Shown here in pieces: positions 8,459-16,972 of a stretch of DNA of 64,000 bases. Origin of the DNA: DASYAE01 sp036501535 (lineage in GTDB: Bacteria > Actinomycetota > Actinomycetes > Streptomycetales > Catenulisporaceae); assembly GCA_036501535.1 (NCBI GenBank), contig DASYAE010000007.1, positions 1 to 64,000 on the forward strand, read 5' to 3'. Position 1 is the stretch's first letter. Every line of letters begins with the position of its first letter. The translations under genes were made by a program, and so were the position numbers. The notes below the pieces were generated by a model. The model did no database searches. It worked only from the letters and a program-made list of their open reading frames with translations, and was not told the DNA's origin.

Positions 8459-9133
8459 TCAGCGCGATTCCGCCGCTACGGCCTCGCAGGCGTCGGCGAG
8501 TGCGGTGAGCAGTTGGAGCGGGTCGGGCAGCGGGGCGTCAGGCTGGTGGATCCAGCGGGCACAGCGGCCGTTGGTGCCGCGGGCCGGTGGGATCAGCACA
8601 TAGGAGCCCTTGGTGTGCCAGCGCAGGCCGGGTGCGTCGGGGCCGGTCTCGGGGGCGGCGTCGAGGACGCAGGGCCACCATTCGTCCGACTCCGCGTCGT
8701 CGCCCGCACCGGGGCGCGGTTTGGTGAAGTACAGGTGGCGGTCTCCCGCCGCGCTGGCGCAGACGGGGCCGATCGGTGTTTCGGCGGCTACCAGGGCGGC
8801 GAAGGCCAGCGCGCCGGCGGCGGCCGGGACGTCGAGGACGTCGTGGGTCAGGCCGGTCGGGGAGGCGAAGTTGGAGTCGGGCTGCCGGGTCCGCCACAGG
8901 TCGAGCTGGGCCGGGTCGGCGCTCGCCTCAGTGCGCCAACCGTAGGACACGGGGTGCGCGCCGGGGTCGGGGCAGCCGATGCGGCTGCACGAACAGCCGG
9001 GACCGCGCGGCGCGGCGGCGGGCACGACGGCGAAGCCGCGGGCGATGAACTCGGCCACGTCGTCGCGGTCGCCGGGGCGGCGTCTCACCGCGGGGAACCT
9101 TGTGCGCGCCGGCGGCCGGCGGGTCCTCCCCAT
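8459..9133 (-). CDS. Prim-pol-like protein, probably catalytically dead
   Basis: 224 residues resembling the N-terminal bifunctional primase/polymerase (archaeo-eukaryotic primase) domain: GFAVVPA, a Cys cluster CSCSRIGCPDPGAHP, YGWRTEASADPAQLDLW and a later GSYVLIPPA. In active enzymes a DxD metal motif follows; here the corresponding stretch reads DVLDVPAAAGA, so the acidic pair is not in DxD spacing. Stand-alone versions of this protein are common in streptomycetes and their function is unknown. AAGGAGG lies 6 nt before ATG 9133, fixing the start. Confidence 0.65.
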   Translation of the reverse strand: MGRTRRPPARTRFPAVRRRPGDRDDVAEFIARGFAVVPAAAPRGPGCSCSRIGCPDPGAHPVSYGWRTEASADPAQLDLWRTRQPDSNFASPTGLTHDVLDVPAAAGALAFAALVAAETPIGPVCASAAGDRHLYFTKPRPGAGDDAESDEWWPCVLDAAPETGPDAPGLRWHTKGSYVLIPPARGTNGRCARWIHQPDAPLPDPLQLLTALADACEAVAAESR

Positions 9134-9755
9134 ACTCGCCTCCTTCGCATCGGATGGATGCTCACCGTGCGTTTCCCCTGGCAGATACCCGTAGAAAGGG
9201 GCTGTGACCAGGTTTCGGGGCGCGCCGGCTGCCGAGGGGATCCAGTGTACTGAGTGACGGGCGGGGCGGTGGCGCCACGCGGGTGCAGCGAGGAGGCATC
9301 GACGGCCGGCGCCGCGCGTGAGACTACGGCTACTGCGATGCCTTTGCCGGACCGGCCGCGCGGCGACCGTGCGGCGACCGCGTGTCCGGATTGGAGTCCT
9401 GTTGGCGGTGTGTCGGCGTGCGACCAGTGCATTTCACGGCATGAGCGACGGTCGGGTATGCTTTCGGGGTAATCATGTGATGCCCGCGCGTCTTCCCTGA
9501 CGCCCGGAGCCCGCCGGGGTAGGTTGTTCGACCCGGCGGTGCGTGCCGGGCAGCGCCTAGCGGTGCCGACCAGAGGGAATCCCCCGGCCGAGACGTCCGA
9601 CCGGCCCAGCTTTGCGGCTGGTTCATGGACAAGGCTGATACAGGCGCGGCATTGCCCCGAAGTAGGGCCCGTACCTGATCGGCTCGGCGGTGCGCAGACG
9701 CGCGCTTTTCGAAGCCTCCTTGGAACGTGCCGTTCAACCAGGAGTTCGCGCAATC
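9134..9755 (+). promoter_or_regulatory. Long leader and promoter region of the DEAD-box gene
   Basis: No convincing gene lies in these 620 bases. TTCACG (9433-9438), 18 nt, TATGCT (9457-9462) is a good promoter candidate and would give a 5' leader of about 290 nt before ATG 9756. Long leaders are common on RNA-helicase genes, where they can act in cold-shock or autoregulation; that role is inferred. Confidence 0.4.
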
Positions 9756-11591
9756 ATGTCCGTCGAGATTTTTGAAGATGTCGTCGTGCCGGCGGAGCAG
9801 TCCGCCGCACAAACCGAAACCGCTGCGGATGCCGGCGCCCCGACCGGGGACGCTGTCGGTGGTCCCGTCGGCGATGTAAATGTAGTTGAGGCAAGCCGCG
9901 TTCAGGACACCGGCACCGAGGTGACCTTCGAGTCGCTGGAGCTGCCGAAGCCGCTGCTCGAAGTGCTGCGCGAGGCGGGGGTGGTGACCGCCTTCCCGAT
10001 CCAGGCGGCGACGATCCCGGACGCGCTGATGGGCCGGGACGTGCTCGGCCGGGGCCGTACCGGGTCCGGAAAGACGCTGGCCTTCGGGCTGCCCACGCTG
10101 ACCCGGCTGGAGGGCCTGCGGGCGAAGCCGCGCCGGCCGCTCGGCCTGATCCTCGTGCCGACCCGCGAGCTGGCGATGCAGGTGGAGGACGCGCTGCGGC
10201 CTTACGCCCGCGCGCTGCGGCTGCGGATCCGCTCGGTGTACGGTGGGGCGCCGATGCGGCGTCAGATCGACGCGCTGCGCTACGGCGTGGAGCTGCTCGT
10301 GGCCACGCCGGGCCGGCTCTCCGACCTGATCGAGCGCGGTGAGTGCGAGCTCGACGACGTGGACGTCGCGATCCTCGACGAGGCGGACCAGATGTGCGAC
10401 ATGGGCTTCCTGCCGCACGTCAGCGAGCTGATGGACCAGGTCGCGCCGGGCGGCCAGCGGCTGCTGTTCTCGGCGACGCTGGACGGCGCAGTGGACGAGA
10501 TCGTCAAGAAGTACATGGCCGATCCGGTGCTGCACGAGGTGGACCCGCAGGCCGGTGTGGTCACCACGATGAGCCACCACCTGCTGATGGTCGCCCCGCA
10601 GCACAAGGCCAAGGTCGCCGCGCAGATCGCCGGGCGGCACAGCGGCGGCGAGGGCGGCCCCGCGGCGCGCTCGCTCTTCTTCGTGCGCACGCAGATGGCC
10701 GTGGACCGGGTGACCGAGCAGCTGCGCGAGCGCGGCCTGGCGGTGGCCGGGCTGCACGGCGGGATGACGCAGATCGCGCGGACCAAGACGCTCGAGGACT
10801 TCAAGGAGGGCCGCACGCCGGTCCTGGTCGCCACGGACGTCGCGGCACGCGGCATCCACGTCGACGGGATCGACCTGGTCGTCCATGTCGACCCGCCGCG
10901 CGACTCGAAGGACTACCTGCACCGGGCCGGGCGCACGGCGCGGGCCGGCCAGTCGGGTGTCGTCGCGTCGCTGGTGCTGCCCAAGCAGCGCAAGCAGGCG
11001 CAGCGGCTGATGGACGCCGCCGGGGTCACGGCGCAGGAGCTGGACGCGGCGCCGGTGGGCACGGGCGGCAGGTGGCAGGCGGCCGGTGCCGCGCTGGCCG
11101 AGCTGACCGGTGCGCGCGAGGTGCCCGAGCCGGGCGATGTCGCCGTGTTCACGTTGCCGGTGCGGGAGCGGGACCGCGGGTCCCGGTTCGGCGAACGGCG
11201 CGGCTACGGCCGTCCGGAGCGGCGGGATGAGCGCACCGACTATCGGCGCGACGACCGGAACGGCCAGCGCCGGGATGGTCATGACGGGCGGGACCGCAGC
11301 TACGGCTCGGACCGCTTTGGGCGCGACCGCGACCGCGACGGCCAGCGCGGCGGTCACAGCGGCAGCTATGACCGTGACCGCGGTGGTTACCAGCGGCGCG
11401 ACGGCGACCGGTTCGCCCGGGACGACCGGCGTAGCGGGCCCGAGCGGCGGACCTTCGGCAACGCGGACCGCAGCGGTTCGGGTTCGCGTCCTGAGGGCGG
11501 TGTCGACCGCCGGTCCGGCGGCGAGCGGTTCGGCCGGGACGAGCGCGGGCCGCGCACCGAGGCCAGTCCGCGGCCGGGTCGGGAGCACTGA
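9756..11591 (+). CDS. DEAD-box RNA helicase with Arg/Asp/Gly-rich tail
   Basis: 611 residues. ATP-dependent RNA unwinding, likely in ribosome assembly or mRNA decay. In order: Q-motif FPIQAATIP, Walker A GSGKT (about 103-107), PTRELAMQ, TPGRL, DEAD (208-211), SATL, ATDVAARGIHVDGIDLV and HRAGRTARAG (near 389). Residues from about 471 to the end are a low-complexity tail built from R, D, G and Y (DRDRDGQRGG and similar), typical of RNA-binding or condensate-forming tails of RhlE/CsdA-like actinobacterial helicases. The ATG at 9756 is used; an in-frame upstream start at 9690 adds 22 unconserved residues. Confidence 0.92.
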   Translation: MSVEIFEDVVVPAEQSAAQTETAADAGAPTGDAVGGPVGDVNVVEASRVQDTGTEVTFESLELPKPLLEVLREAGVVTAFPIQAATIPDALMGRDVLGRGRTGSGKTLAFGLPTLTRLEGLRAKPRRPLGLILVPTRELAMQVEDALRPYARALRLRIRSVYGGAPMRRQIDALRYGVELLVATPGRLSDLIERGECELDDVDVAILDEADQMCDMGFLPHVSELMDQVAPGGQRLLFSATLDGAVDEIVKKYMADPVLHEVDPQAGVVTTMSHHLLMVAPQHKAKVAAQIAGRHSGGEGGPAARSLFFVRTQMAVDRVTEQLRERGLAVAGLHGGMTQIARTKTLEDFKEGRTPVLVATDVAARGIHVDGIDLVVHVDPPRDSKDYLHRAGRTARAGQSGVVASLVLPKQRKQAQRLMDAAGVTAQELDAAPVGTGGRWQAAGAALAELTGAREVPEPGDVAVFTLPVRERDRGSRFGERRGYGRPERRDERTDYRRDDRNGQRRDGHDGRDRSYGSDRFGRDRDRDGQRGGHSGSYDRDRGGYQRRDGDRFARDDRRSGPERRTFGNADRSGSGSRPEGGVDRRSGGERFGRDERGPRTEASPRPGREH

Positions 11592-11640
11592 GCTGGGGAG
11601 TGCGGCTCGCACGGACGAATGGCTGAAGGCCAGGGACGGT

Positions 11641-11662
11641 GACCGGTCCCGGTCGGGTTTTT
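11641..11662 (+). terminator. Hairpin plus T-tract
   Basis: GACCG-GTCC-CGGTC is followed by GGG and five T residues: a small intrinsic terminator about 50 nt after the helicase stop. Confidence 0.5.
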
Positions 11663-11689
11663 CCGATGCAGGCCTATGTGGGCCGATGA

Positions 11690-11725
11690 CGAGGGCCGGG
11701 CAGCGTGTGCGCTGCCCGGCCCTCG
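11690..11725. terminator. Strong hairpin, terminator
   Basis: A 15-bp perfect stem (CGAGGGCCGGGCAGC and its complement) with a 6-nt loop; a second 3' hairpin for the helicase transcript. Confidence 0.65.
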
Positions 11726-11758
11726 CGCATGCTCCGGCGCACCAACCCTTCCCTGAAG

Positions 11759-11797
11759 TTACAGAATTTGAACTCTGTAAGTGGTCAGTTGTAGGCT
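11759..11797 (+). promoter_or_regulatory. Promoter and palindromic operator of the AKR-TetR operon
   Basis: TTACAGA-N8-TCTGTAA (11759-11780) is a perfect 7-bp inverted repeat. It overlaps TTGAAC (-35, 11768-11773), which lies 18 nt before TAGGCT (-10, 11792-11797). A 22-bp palindrome covering the -35 is what a TetR repressor would bind, and the operon's second gene is a TetR regulator. Confidence 0.55.
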
Positions 11798-11845
11798 GTA
11801 GTCCGTAAAGTGTGAAGCAGTCCGTCCCGCTCGGAAGGAATCAGC

Positions 11846-12847
11846 ATGGAAACGCGTGACCTGGGGGCGTCCGGGCCCCGGACCTCGCTCATCGGCCTCG
11901 GGGCCATGGGCATGTCGGGGCTCTACGGCGCAGCCGACGAGGCGGAGTCGATCGCCACGGTGCACGCCGCGCTCGACGCGGGCGTGACGCTGGTGGACAC
12001 CGGCGACTTCTACGGGATGGGCGACAACGAGATGCTGCTGGGCAGGGCGCTGCGCGGGCGGCCGCGGGACGGCTACCGGCTGAGCGTGAAGTTCGGGGCG
12101 CAGCGCGGGCCGGACGGCGCGTGGCTGGGCTACGACGCGAGCCCGAACGCGCTGAAGACCGCGCTGGCCTACAGCCTGCGCCGGCTCGGCACCGACTACG
12201 TGGACATCTACCGGCCGGCCCGGCTGGACCCGCGGGTGCCGATCGAGGAGACCGCCGGGGCGATCAGGGAACTGATCGAGGCCGGATACGTGCGGTACCT
12301 GGGCCTGTCCGAGGTGGGCGCCGAGACGATCCGCCGGGCGCACGCCGTGCAGCCGGTGTCGGACCTGCAGATCGAGTACTCGCTGTTCTCGCGCGGCGTC
12401 GAGTCCGCGATCCTGCCCGCGCTGCGCGAACTCGGCATCGGCCTCACTGCGTACGGCGTGCTCTCGCGCGGCCTGCTGTCAGGGCACTGGTCCGCACAGC
12501 GGTCCGCGGCGCCGTCCGACTTCCGCACGCACGCTCCCAGGTTCCAGGAAGGCAACGTGCAGCGGAACCTGGAGTTGGTCGAAGCGCTGCGGAAGGTGGC
12601 CGACGCGAAGGGCGCGACGGTGGCCCAGCTGGCGATCGCCTGGGTGGCGGCGCAGGACCCGCTGATCGTGCCGCTGGTCGGGGCCCGGAGCCGGGACCGG
12701 CTGGCGGAGGCGCTGGGTGCGGCGGACCTCGAGTTGTCGGCTGAGGATCTGGCCGCGATCGAGCGGGCCGTGCCGGCGGGCTCCGCGAGCGGCGAGCGCT
12801 ACGGTGCGGACCAGTTCGCGATGCTGGACAGCGAGAAGCCGGCGTGA
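11846..12847 (+). CDS. Aldo/keto reductase (AKR13-like)
   Basis: 333 residues, NADPH-dependent TIM-barrel oxidoreductase. Opening strand METRDLGASGPRTSLIGLGAMGMSG; the catalytic Asp and Tyr are in DTGDFYGMGDN, the lysine in SVKFG, and YRPARLDP holds the position of the usual catalytic His, as in the AKR13/YajO-type subgroup. Cofactor motif VPLVGARSRDRL near the C-terminus. GGAAGGA precedes the ATG. Co-directional with the TetR gene about 85 bases downstream. It likely detoxifies a carbonyl compound that also induces the operon (inference). Confidence 0.85.
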   Translation: METRDLGASGPRTSLIGLGAMGMSGLYGAADEAESIATVHAALDAGVTLVDTGDFYGMGDNEMLLGRALRGRPRDGYRLSVKFGAQRGPDGAWLGYDASPNALKTALAYSLRRLGTDYVDIYRPARLDPRVPIEETAGAIRELIEAGYVRYLGLSEVGAETIRRAHAVQPVSDLQIEYSLFSRGVESAILPALRELGIGLTAYGVLSRGLLSGHWSAQRSAAPSDFRTHAPRFQEGNVQRNLELVEALRKVADAKGATVAQLAIAWVAAQDPLIVPLVGARSRDRLAEALGAADLELSAEDLAAIERAVPAGSASGERYGADQFAMLDSEKPA

Positions 12848-12931
12848 TGTGCGTGACGCAGGACGCGGCGGCGCCGGGGGGGACGGCCAGGCGGCGTGGA
12901 TGCAGACGGCGACGATGTGGATGGTGACGAG

Positions 12932-13519
12932 ATGGCGGCGGTCGAGCCTCTGACGAGGGAGCGCGTGCTGGACGCGGCCGAGGAGACGCTGCGCCGCTTC
13001 GGGCCGGCGAAGACCACGGTGGTCGACGCGGCGCGCGTGCTGGGGGTGAGCCATGCCGCGGTGTACCGGCATTTCGCGTCGAAGGCCGAGTTGCGCGACG
13101 CGGTGCTGGAGCGCTGGCTGGAGCGGATGAATCCGCCGCTGGCGCAGATCGCGCAGCGCGAGGGGCCGGCGGGTGAGCGGCTGCGCGCGTGGGTCGTGAC
13201 GCTGTCGGGCCTGAAGCGGGCGCGGGCGCAGGACGATCCGGATCTGTTCGCCGCGTATGCGCTGCTGTCGGATCAGTCGCGCGGCGCTGTCCGCGGGCAT
13301 GTCGCGGATCTGACGGCGCAGCTCGAGCGGATCGTCGCGGACGGCATGGCGAGCGGTGAGTTCGCCGCCGGCGACGCGTATGCGGCCGCGGTGGCCGTGT
13401 TCGACGCGACGTCGCGCTTCCACCATCCGGCGCACGCGAGCGACTGGGCGGGTCTGCAGACGGATCGCCGGCTCGACGCGGTGTGCGGGCTGCTGCTGTC
13501 CGGGCTCACAGCACGCTGA
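12932..13519 (+). CDS. TetR family transcriptional regulator
   Basis: 195 residues from ATG 12932. The N-terminal helix-turn-helix spans about residues 8-55: RVLDAAEETLRRFG, TTVVDAARVLGVSHAAVY and RHFASKAELRDAVLERW. The C-terminal ligand domain has no obvious subfamily signature. An alternative GTG start at 12896 adds an Asp-rich 12-residue leader; the ATG sits at the usual distance from the HTH. It probably represses its own operon at the 22-bp palindrome at 11759. Confidence 0.8.
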   Translation: MAAVEPLTRERVLDAAEETLRRFGPAKTTVVDAARVLGVSHAAVYRHFASKAELRDAVLERWLERMNPPLAQIAQREGPAGERLRAWVVTLSGLKRARAQDDPDLFAAYALLSDQSRGAVRGHVADLTAQLERIVADGMASGEFAAGDAYAAAVAVFDATSRFHHPAHASDWAGLQTDRRLDAVCGLLLSGLTAR

Positions 13520-13583
13520 CACGTCGGGACGGGGGCGCGCGGGCATCGTTTGCGCTGCCCGGAGGCCTATTCTGATAGCCAGC

Positions 13584-13593
13584 CAAACGTTTG
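13584..13593. promoter_or_regulatory. Palindrome CAAACGTTTG
   Basis: A perfect 10-bp palindrome in the 135-base spacer before the gene at 13656. It sits near AT-rich TATTCTGATAG. It could be an operator half-site pair for a LacI-type protein; no such regulator is adjacent. Confidence 0.25.
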
Positions 13594-13655
13594 TTCGACG
13601 GCCGTGCGGGTAGGAATACGGTGTCTGAGCATGCGACTCGGGGAGGGTTGCTGAA

Positions 13656-14120
13656 TTGTCCGGGAAAGGTTTCGACGACGGGCGCGCGACGGCCGGATGG
13701 GTGCGCGTCCGGCTGGCCTCGCCCGCGGATCCTCGCGGTCCGCGCGGGGTCTCGCTCACCGAAGGAGAGCTGGTGCTGCGTGCCGACCGGGTGGCCGCGG
13801 ACGAGGACGAACTGGTGTTCGTGTGCGCGGACGAGGTGGTGTTCCGGCTGGACCGGCGCTACTTCCGCGCGCTGACCTGGTTCGTGGACCGGCCGACCTT
13901 CGGCGAGTGGCTGAGGGCGCGGCGCAAGCAGTATCCGAATTCGCATACCCGATGGTCCGCCGACGAGCGCTCGCGGCTGGCCGGAGAGCTGGAGCAGGGC
14001 TTCGAGTGGCGGCGTATCGCGGATCTGCACGGGCGGACGCTGAACGCGGTGCAGCGCGAGGCGGTGCGCGACGGTCTGGTGGCGGCCGAGGCGGTGCCGG
14101 CGCCGGAACTTGTCGATTGA
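13656..14120 (+). CDS. Hypothetical protein with C-terminal HTH/SANT-like segment
   Basis: 154 residues, not assigned to a family. The first two thirds look like a beta-rich domain (VRVRLASPADPRG, ELVFVCADEVVFRLDRRYFRALTWFVDRPTFGEWL). The last third (TRWSADERSRLAGELEQGFEWRRIADLHGRTLNAV) resembles a Myb/SANT-like or sigma-4-like helix-turn-helix, so DNA binding is possible. Start is a TTG at 13656, supported by GGGAGGG upstream; no ATG or GTG fits. Confidence 0.6.
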   Translation: MSGKGFDDGRATAGWVRVRLASPADPRGPRGVSLTEGELVLRADRVAADEDELVFVCADEVVFRLDRRYFRALTWFVDRPTFGEWLRARRKQYPNSHTRWSADERSRLAGELEQGFEWRRIADLHGRTLNAVQREAVRDGLVAAEAVPAPELVD

Positions 14121-14156
14121 ACGCGATGCCGCTAGATTGCGTTTCCTAAATGACGG

Positions 14157-14193
14157 CGGGCTCGGGCGGCGGGTCTGCCGCTGCCCGAGCCCG
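14157..14193. terminator. Stem-loop between 13656 gene and lysE-like gene
   Basis: CGGGCTCGGGC pairs perfectly with GCCCGAGCCCG, with a short inner GGCGG/CCGC stem in the loop. It is 36 nt past the upstream stop. Confidence 0.55.
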
Positions 14194-14231
14194 GGCGGGG
14201 AATTCAGGGGCGCGGGCCGCGGCGCGGCGCC

Positions 14232-14237
14232 TAGCAT
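14232..14237 (+). promoter_or_regulatory. -10 box of LysE-family gene; leaderless
   Basis: TAGCAT, 6 nt, then ATG 14244: predicted transcription start at the start codon. Confidence 0.5.
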
Positions 14238-14243
14238 GACCGC

Positions 14244-14900
14244 ATGGAAGCCACCCGCGAGCTGCTGCCCTTTCTGGCCACCGCCGTCGTCGTGATCCTG
14301 ATCCCCGGTCCGCAGGTGCTGTTCGTCGTGGGCCGCGCGCTCAGCTATGGGAGACGCGCCGCGATGACCTCCGCTTTTGGAGGCAATCTGGGTGCCTATA
14401 CACAGGGTCTGCTTATCGCGGCCGGGTTGGGCGCTCTGGTGGAGCAGTCGGACACGATCTACACCACGGTCAAGCTGATAGGCGCCGCGTATCTGGTGTT
14501 CCTCGGCGTCATGGCGTTCCGGCACCGGCACGCGCTGGCCCAGGGGCTGAAGGCCGCCGAGGACGAGATCGCCCGCAGGGAGCCGGTCGGCGCGTGGAAG
14601 GCGGCGCGGCAGGGCTTCCTGGTGGGCATCACGAATCCCAAGGCGGGAGTGTTCTTCGCGGCGATCCTGCCGGAGTTCACCGATCGCGCCGCGGGGCACG
14701 TGCCGCTGCAGATGGCCGTGCTGGCCACGTTGTTCTCGTTGATCGCGCTGGTGTGCGACGCCACCTGGGGGCTGGTCGCGGGGTCGGCGCGGGACTGGTT
14801 CGCCCGGTCGCCGCGGCGGCTCGCCGCGGTCGGCGGGGCGGGCGGTCTGGCGATGATGGGGATCGGCCTGGGCATCGCGGTGACCGGCCGGAAGGACTGA
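14244..14900 (+). CDS. LysE family amino-acid exporter
   Basis: 218 residues, about six membrane helices. The family signature IPGPQVLFVVGRALSYG is in the first helix pair, followed by GGNLGAYTQGLLIAAGLG; GITNPKAGVFFAAILPEF is the conserved fifth-helix region of LysE/RhtB exporters. Exports amino acids or related small molecules using the ion gradient. Start fixed by the leaderless promoter. Convergent with the permease gene at 14928, with only 27 bases between stops. Confidence 0.85.
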   Translation: MEATRELLPFLATAVVVILIPGPQVLFVVGRALSYGRRAAMTSAFGGNLGAYTQGLLIAAGLGALVEQSDTIYTTVKLIGAAYLVFLGVMAFRHRHALAQGLKAAEDEIARREPVGAWKAARQGFLVGITNPKAGVFFAAILPEFTDRAAGHVPLQMAVLATLFSLIALVCDATWGLVAGSARDWFARSPRRLAAVGGAGGLAMMGIGLGIAVTGRKD

Positions 14901-14927
14901 CCGGCGGCGCCTTCGGCCGCGCCGGGG

Positions 14928-16784
14928 TCAGCGCAGCGCGTGGATCCGGAAGCGGAGCCGGCAGATCACGGCGCAGGTGTGGTGCCGGACGGCGCGGTCC
15001 AGCACCGCTCCGCGCTGGTTCTGCAGCAGCCGCTGCCAGACGCGGTCGGGCTGGATCTCGGGGATGAGCACGACGAGCCGGTCGTGTTCGTCCTCGGCGT
15101 CGACGGCGTTGAGGTAGTCGATGATCGGGCGGGTCAGGGACCGGGTCGGCGTCGTCAGGACGGTGAGCGGCACGTGCGGCTGCCAGGCGTCCCAGGCGGC
15201 GCGCAGCCGGCTCGCGGCGCTGTCCTCCTCCGGGTCGCCGGTGTGCGCGACGGTGACCGCGCGCACGTCGTCGCCGATGGACAGCGCGGTGGCGAGCGCC
15301 TCCTGGGTCAGCCTGCTGACCGCGCCGACCGGGACGACGACGAGGGAGCGCCGCGGTTCGGGCGGCCCGGGCAGCTCGCCGAGGGCGAGCTCCCGGCCGA
15401 TCCGGTCGTAGGCGCGGTGCACCGCCTCGAACATGAGCACCAGCAGGGCGACGCCGGCGAAGACCATCCAGCCGCCCTCGGTGAACTTGGCGGCCAGCTC
15501 GACGACCGTGGCCAGCGCGGTGAGCACGGCGCCGAGGCCGTTGAGGGCGATGCGCCAGCGCCATCCGGCCGAGCGCTCCCCGAGCCAGTGCCGCACCATG
15601 CCGACCTGGGAGATGGTGAAGCCGATGAAGACGCCGATGGCGAAGACGGGCACCAGCGTCTGGGTGTCGCCGTCTGCGATGACGAGCAGGAGCAGCGCGA
15701 CGGCGGCCAGCACGACGACGCCGTACCGGTAGACGCGGCGGTCCGCGCGCAGGGCGAAGATGTGCGGCAGGTGATTGTCCTGGGCCAGCAGGCTGGTGAG
15801 CACCGGCATGCCGCCGAACGAGGTGTTCGCGGCGAGGGCGAGCAGCACCACGGTGGCGAACTGGACGATGTAGAACCCGGCGTTGTGGCCTAACGCGGCG
15901 TCGGTGAGCTGGGCCAGCACCGTCTTGGTCGGGTCGGGCGCGACGTGGTACTTGCCGATGAGCACGGACAGGCCGATAAGCATCGCGCCGAGCAGGGCGC
16001 CGAGGGCGATCTCGGTGCGCTGCGCGCGTTTGACCCGCGGGGTGCGGAAGGTGGGGACCGCGTTGGCGATGGCCTCGACGCCGGTCAGGGCGCTGCATCC
16101 GGAGGCGAAGGCTTTGAGCAGCAGCAGGAATCCGACGCTCGCGGTGGCGCCGGCGGCCGGATGGGCGGGCTCGGTGAGCGGGTGGGCGCGCAGCAGGCCG
16201 GCGAGGACCACGGCGGCGATCGCGGCGATGAACACGACCGTGGGGGCGATCAGGATCCTGGCGGACTCGGCGACGCCGTAGAGGTTCACGCCGGTGATCA
16301 GGGCGAGCACGGCGATGCACAGCCAGAGGCGCGCGCTGTAGAGCGACGGGAAGGCCGAAGTGAGGGCGGCGACGCCGGCGGAGACCGAGACGGCGACGTT
16401 CAGGACGTAGTCGATGATCAGGGAGGCCGCGGCGACGAGGCTGACCCGGCGGCCGAGGTGCCGGCCGGCCACCGCGTAGGCGCCGCCGCCGTTCGGGAAG
16501 GCGGCGATGACCTGCCGGTAGGAGAAGGTCAGGGCGGCCAGCAGGACGACGATCGCGAGGGTGACCGGCAGGGTGAAGCCGAGGCCGTGGCTTCCGGCGA
16601 CGGCGAGCACGACGACGATCGCCTCGGGGCCGTAGGCGACGGAGGCGAGCGCGTCGAGGGAGAGCGCTGCGAGCCCTTGGGAGACGGTGAGGCGATCGCG
16701 TTCGCCGCGCGGGTCGGGTGACGGCTCGTCAGGCGTGCCGTCGCCGGCCCGGGCCAGCTGGTCCGGCGTGGTGTGTTCCGTCAT
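14928..16784 (-). CDS. APC-superfamily permease, KimA-like potassium transporter candidate
   Basis: 618 residues: about 12 membrane helices, then a soluble C-terminal domain from roughly residue 460 (SLVVVPVGAVSRLTQEAL and LVVLIPEIQPDRVW), resembling a universal-stress-like fold. The first helix carries SLDALASVAYGPEA. Bacillus KimA, a high-affinity potassium uptake protein, has the matching DALSSVAYG motif with functional Asp and Tyr seven residues apart; here they are D44 and Y51. FPNGGGAYAVAGRHLG also matches this family. Potassium uptake is therefore more likely than amino-acid uptake, though substrate is inferred. GGGGAGG precedes ATG 16784; much longer upstream frames are not coding. 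Confidence 0.75.
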   Translation of the reverse strand: MTEHTTPDQLARAGDGTPDEPSPDPRGERDRLTVSQGLAALSLDALASVAYGPEAIVVVLAVAGSHGLGFTLPVTLAIVVLLAALTFSYRQVIAAFPNGGGAYAVAGRHLGRRVSLVAAASLIIDYVLNVAVSVSAGVAALTSAFPSLYSARLWLCIAVLALITGVNLYGVAESARILIAPTVVFIAAIAAVVLAGLLRAHPLTEPAHPAAGATASVGFLLLLKAFASGCSALTGVEAIANAVPTFRTPRVKRAQRTEIALGALLGAMLIGLSVLIGKYHVAPDPTKTVLAQLTDAALGHNAGFYIVQFATVVLLALAANTSFGGMPVLTSLLAQDNHLPHIFALRADRRVYRYGVVVLAAVALLLLVIADGDTQTLVPVFAIGVFIGFTISQVGMVRHWLGERSAGWRWRIALNGLGAVLTALATVVELAAKFTEGGWMVFAGVALLVLMFEAVHRAYDRIGRELALGELPGPPEPRRSLVVVPVGAVSRLTQEALATALSIGDDVRAVTVAHTGDPEEDSAASRLRAAWDAWQPHVPLTVLTTPTRSLTRPIIDYLNAVDAEDEHDRLVVLIPEIQPDRVWQRLLQNQRGAVLDRAVRHHTCAVICRLRFRIHALR

Positions 16785-16927
16785 GGCGGGCCTCCCCGTT
16801 CCGCGGCGTCGGCCGTGCCCGTCCGCCGGCCGGATCGGAAGATAGCATCGCCGGCCGCGGTCGCCGTGGTGGACAGGCTGATTTCCACGATTTGCAAACG
16901 CCGGTACAGCTTGGCGCCCGGTCGGAG

Positions 16928-16965
16928 CAGCGCCCCGGCTGGTGGGTTTGGATGCCGGGGCGCTG
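16928..16965. other. 12-bp perfect hairpin
   Basis: CAGCGCCCCGGC pairs with GCCGGGGCGCTG around a 14-nt loop. It lies between the dioxygenase and permease genes, adjoining the composite inverted repeat, and could terminate the dioxygenase transcript. Confidence 0.5.
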
Positions 16966-16972
16966 CCGTCCG

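Noticed and set aside
9330..11612. 760-codon minus-strand frame opposite the DEAD-box gene
   Set aside because: High-GC shadow; low-complexity Ala/Arg/Leu translation, whereas the plus strand holds all helicase motifs.
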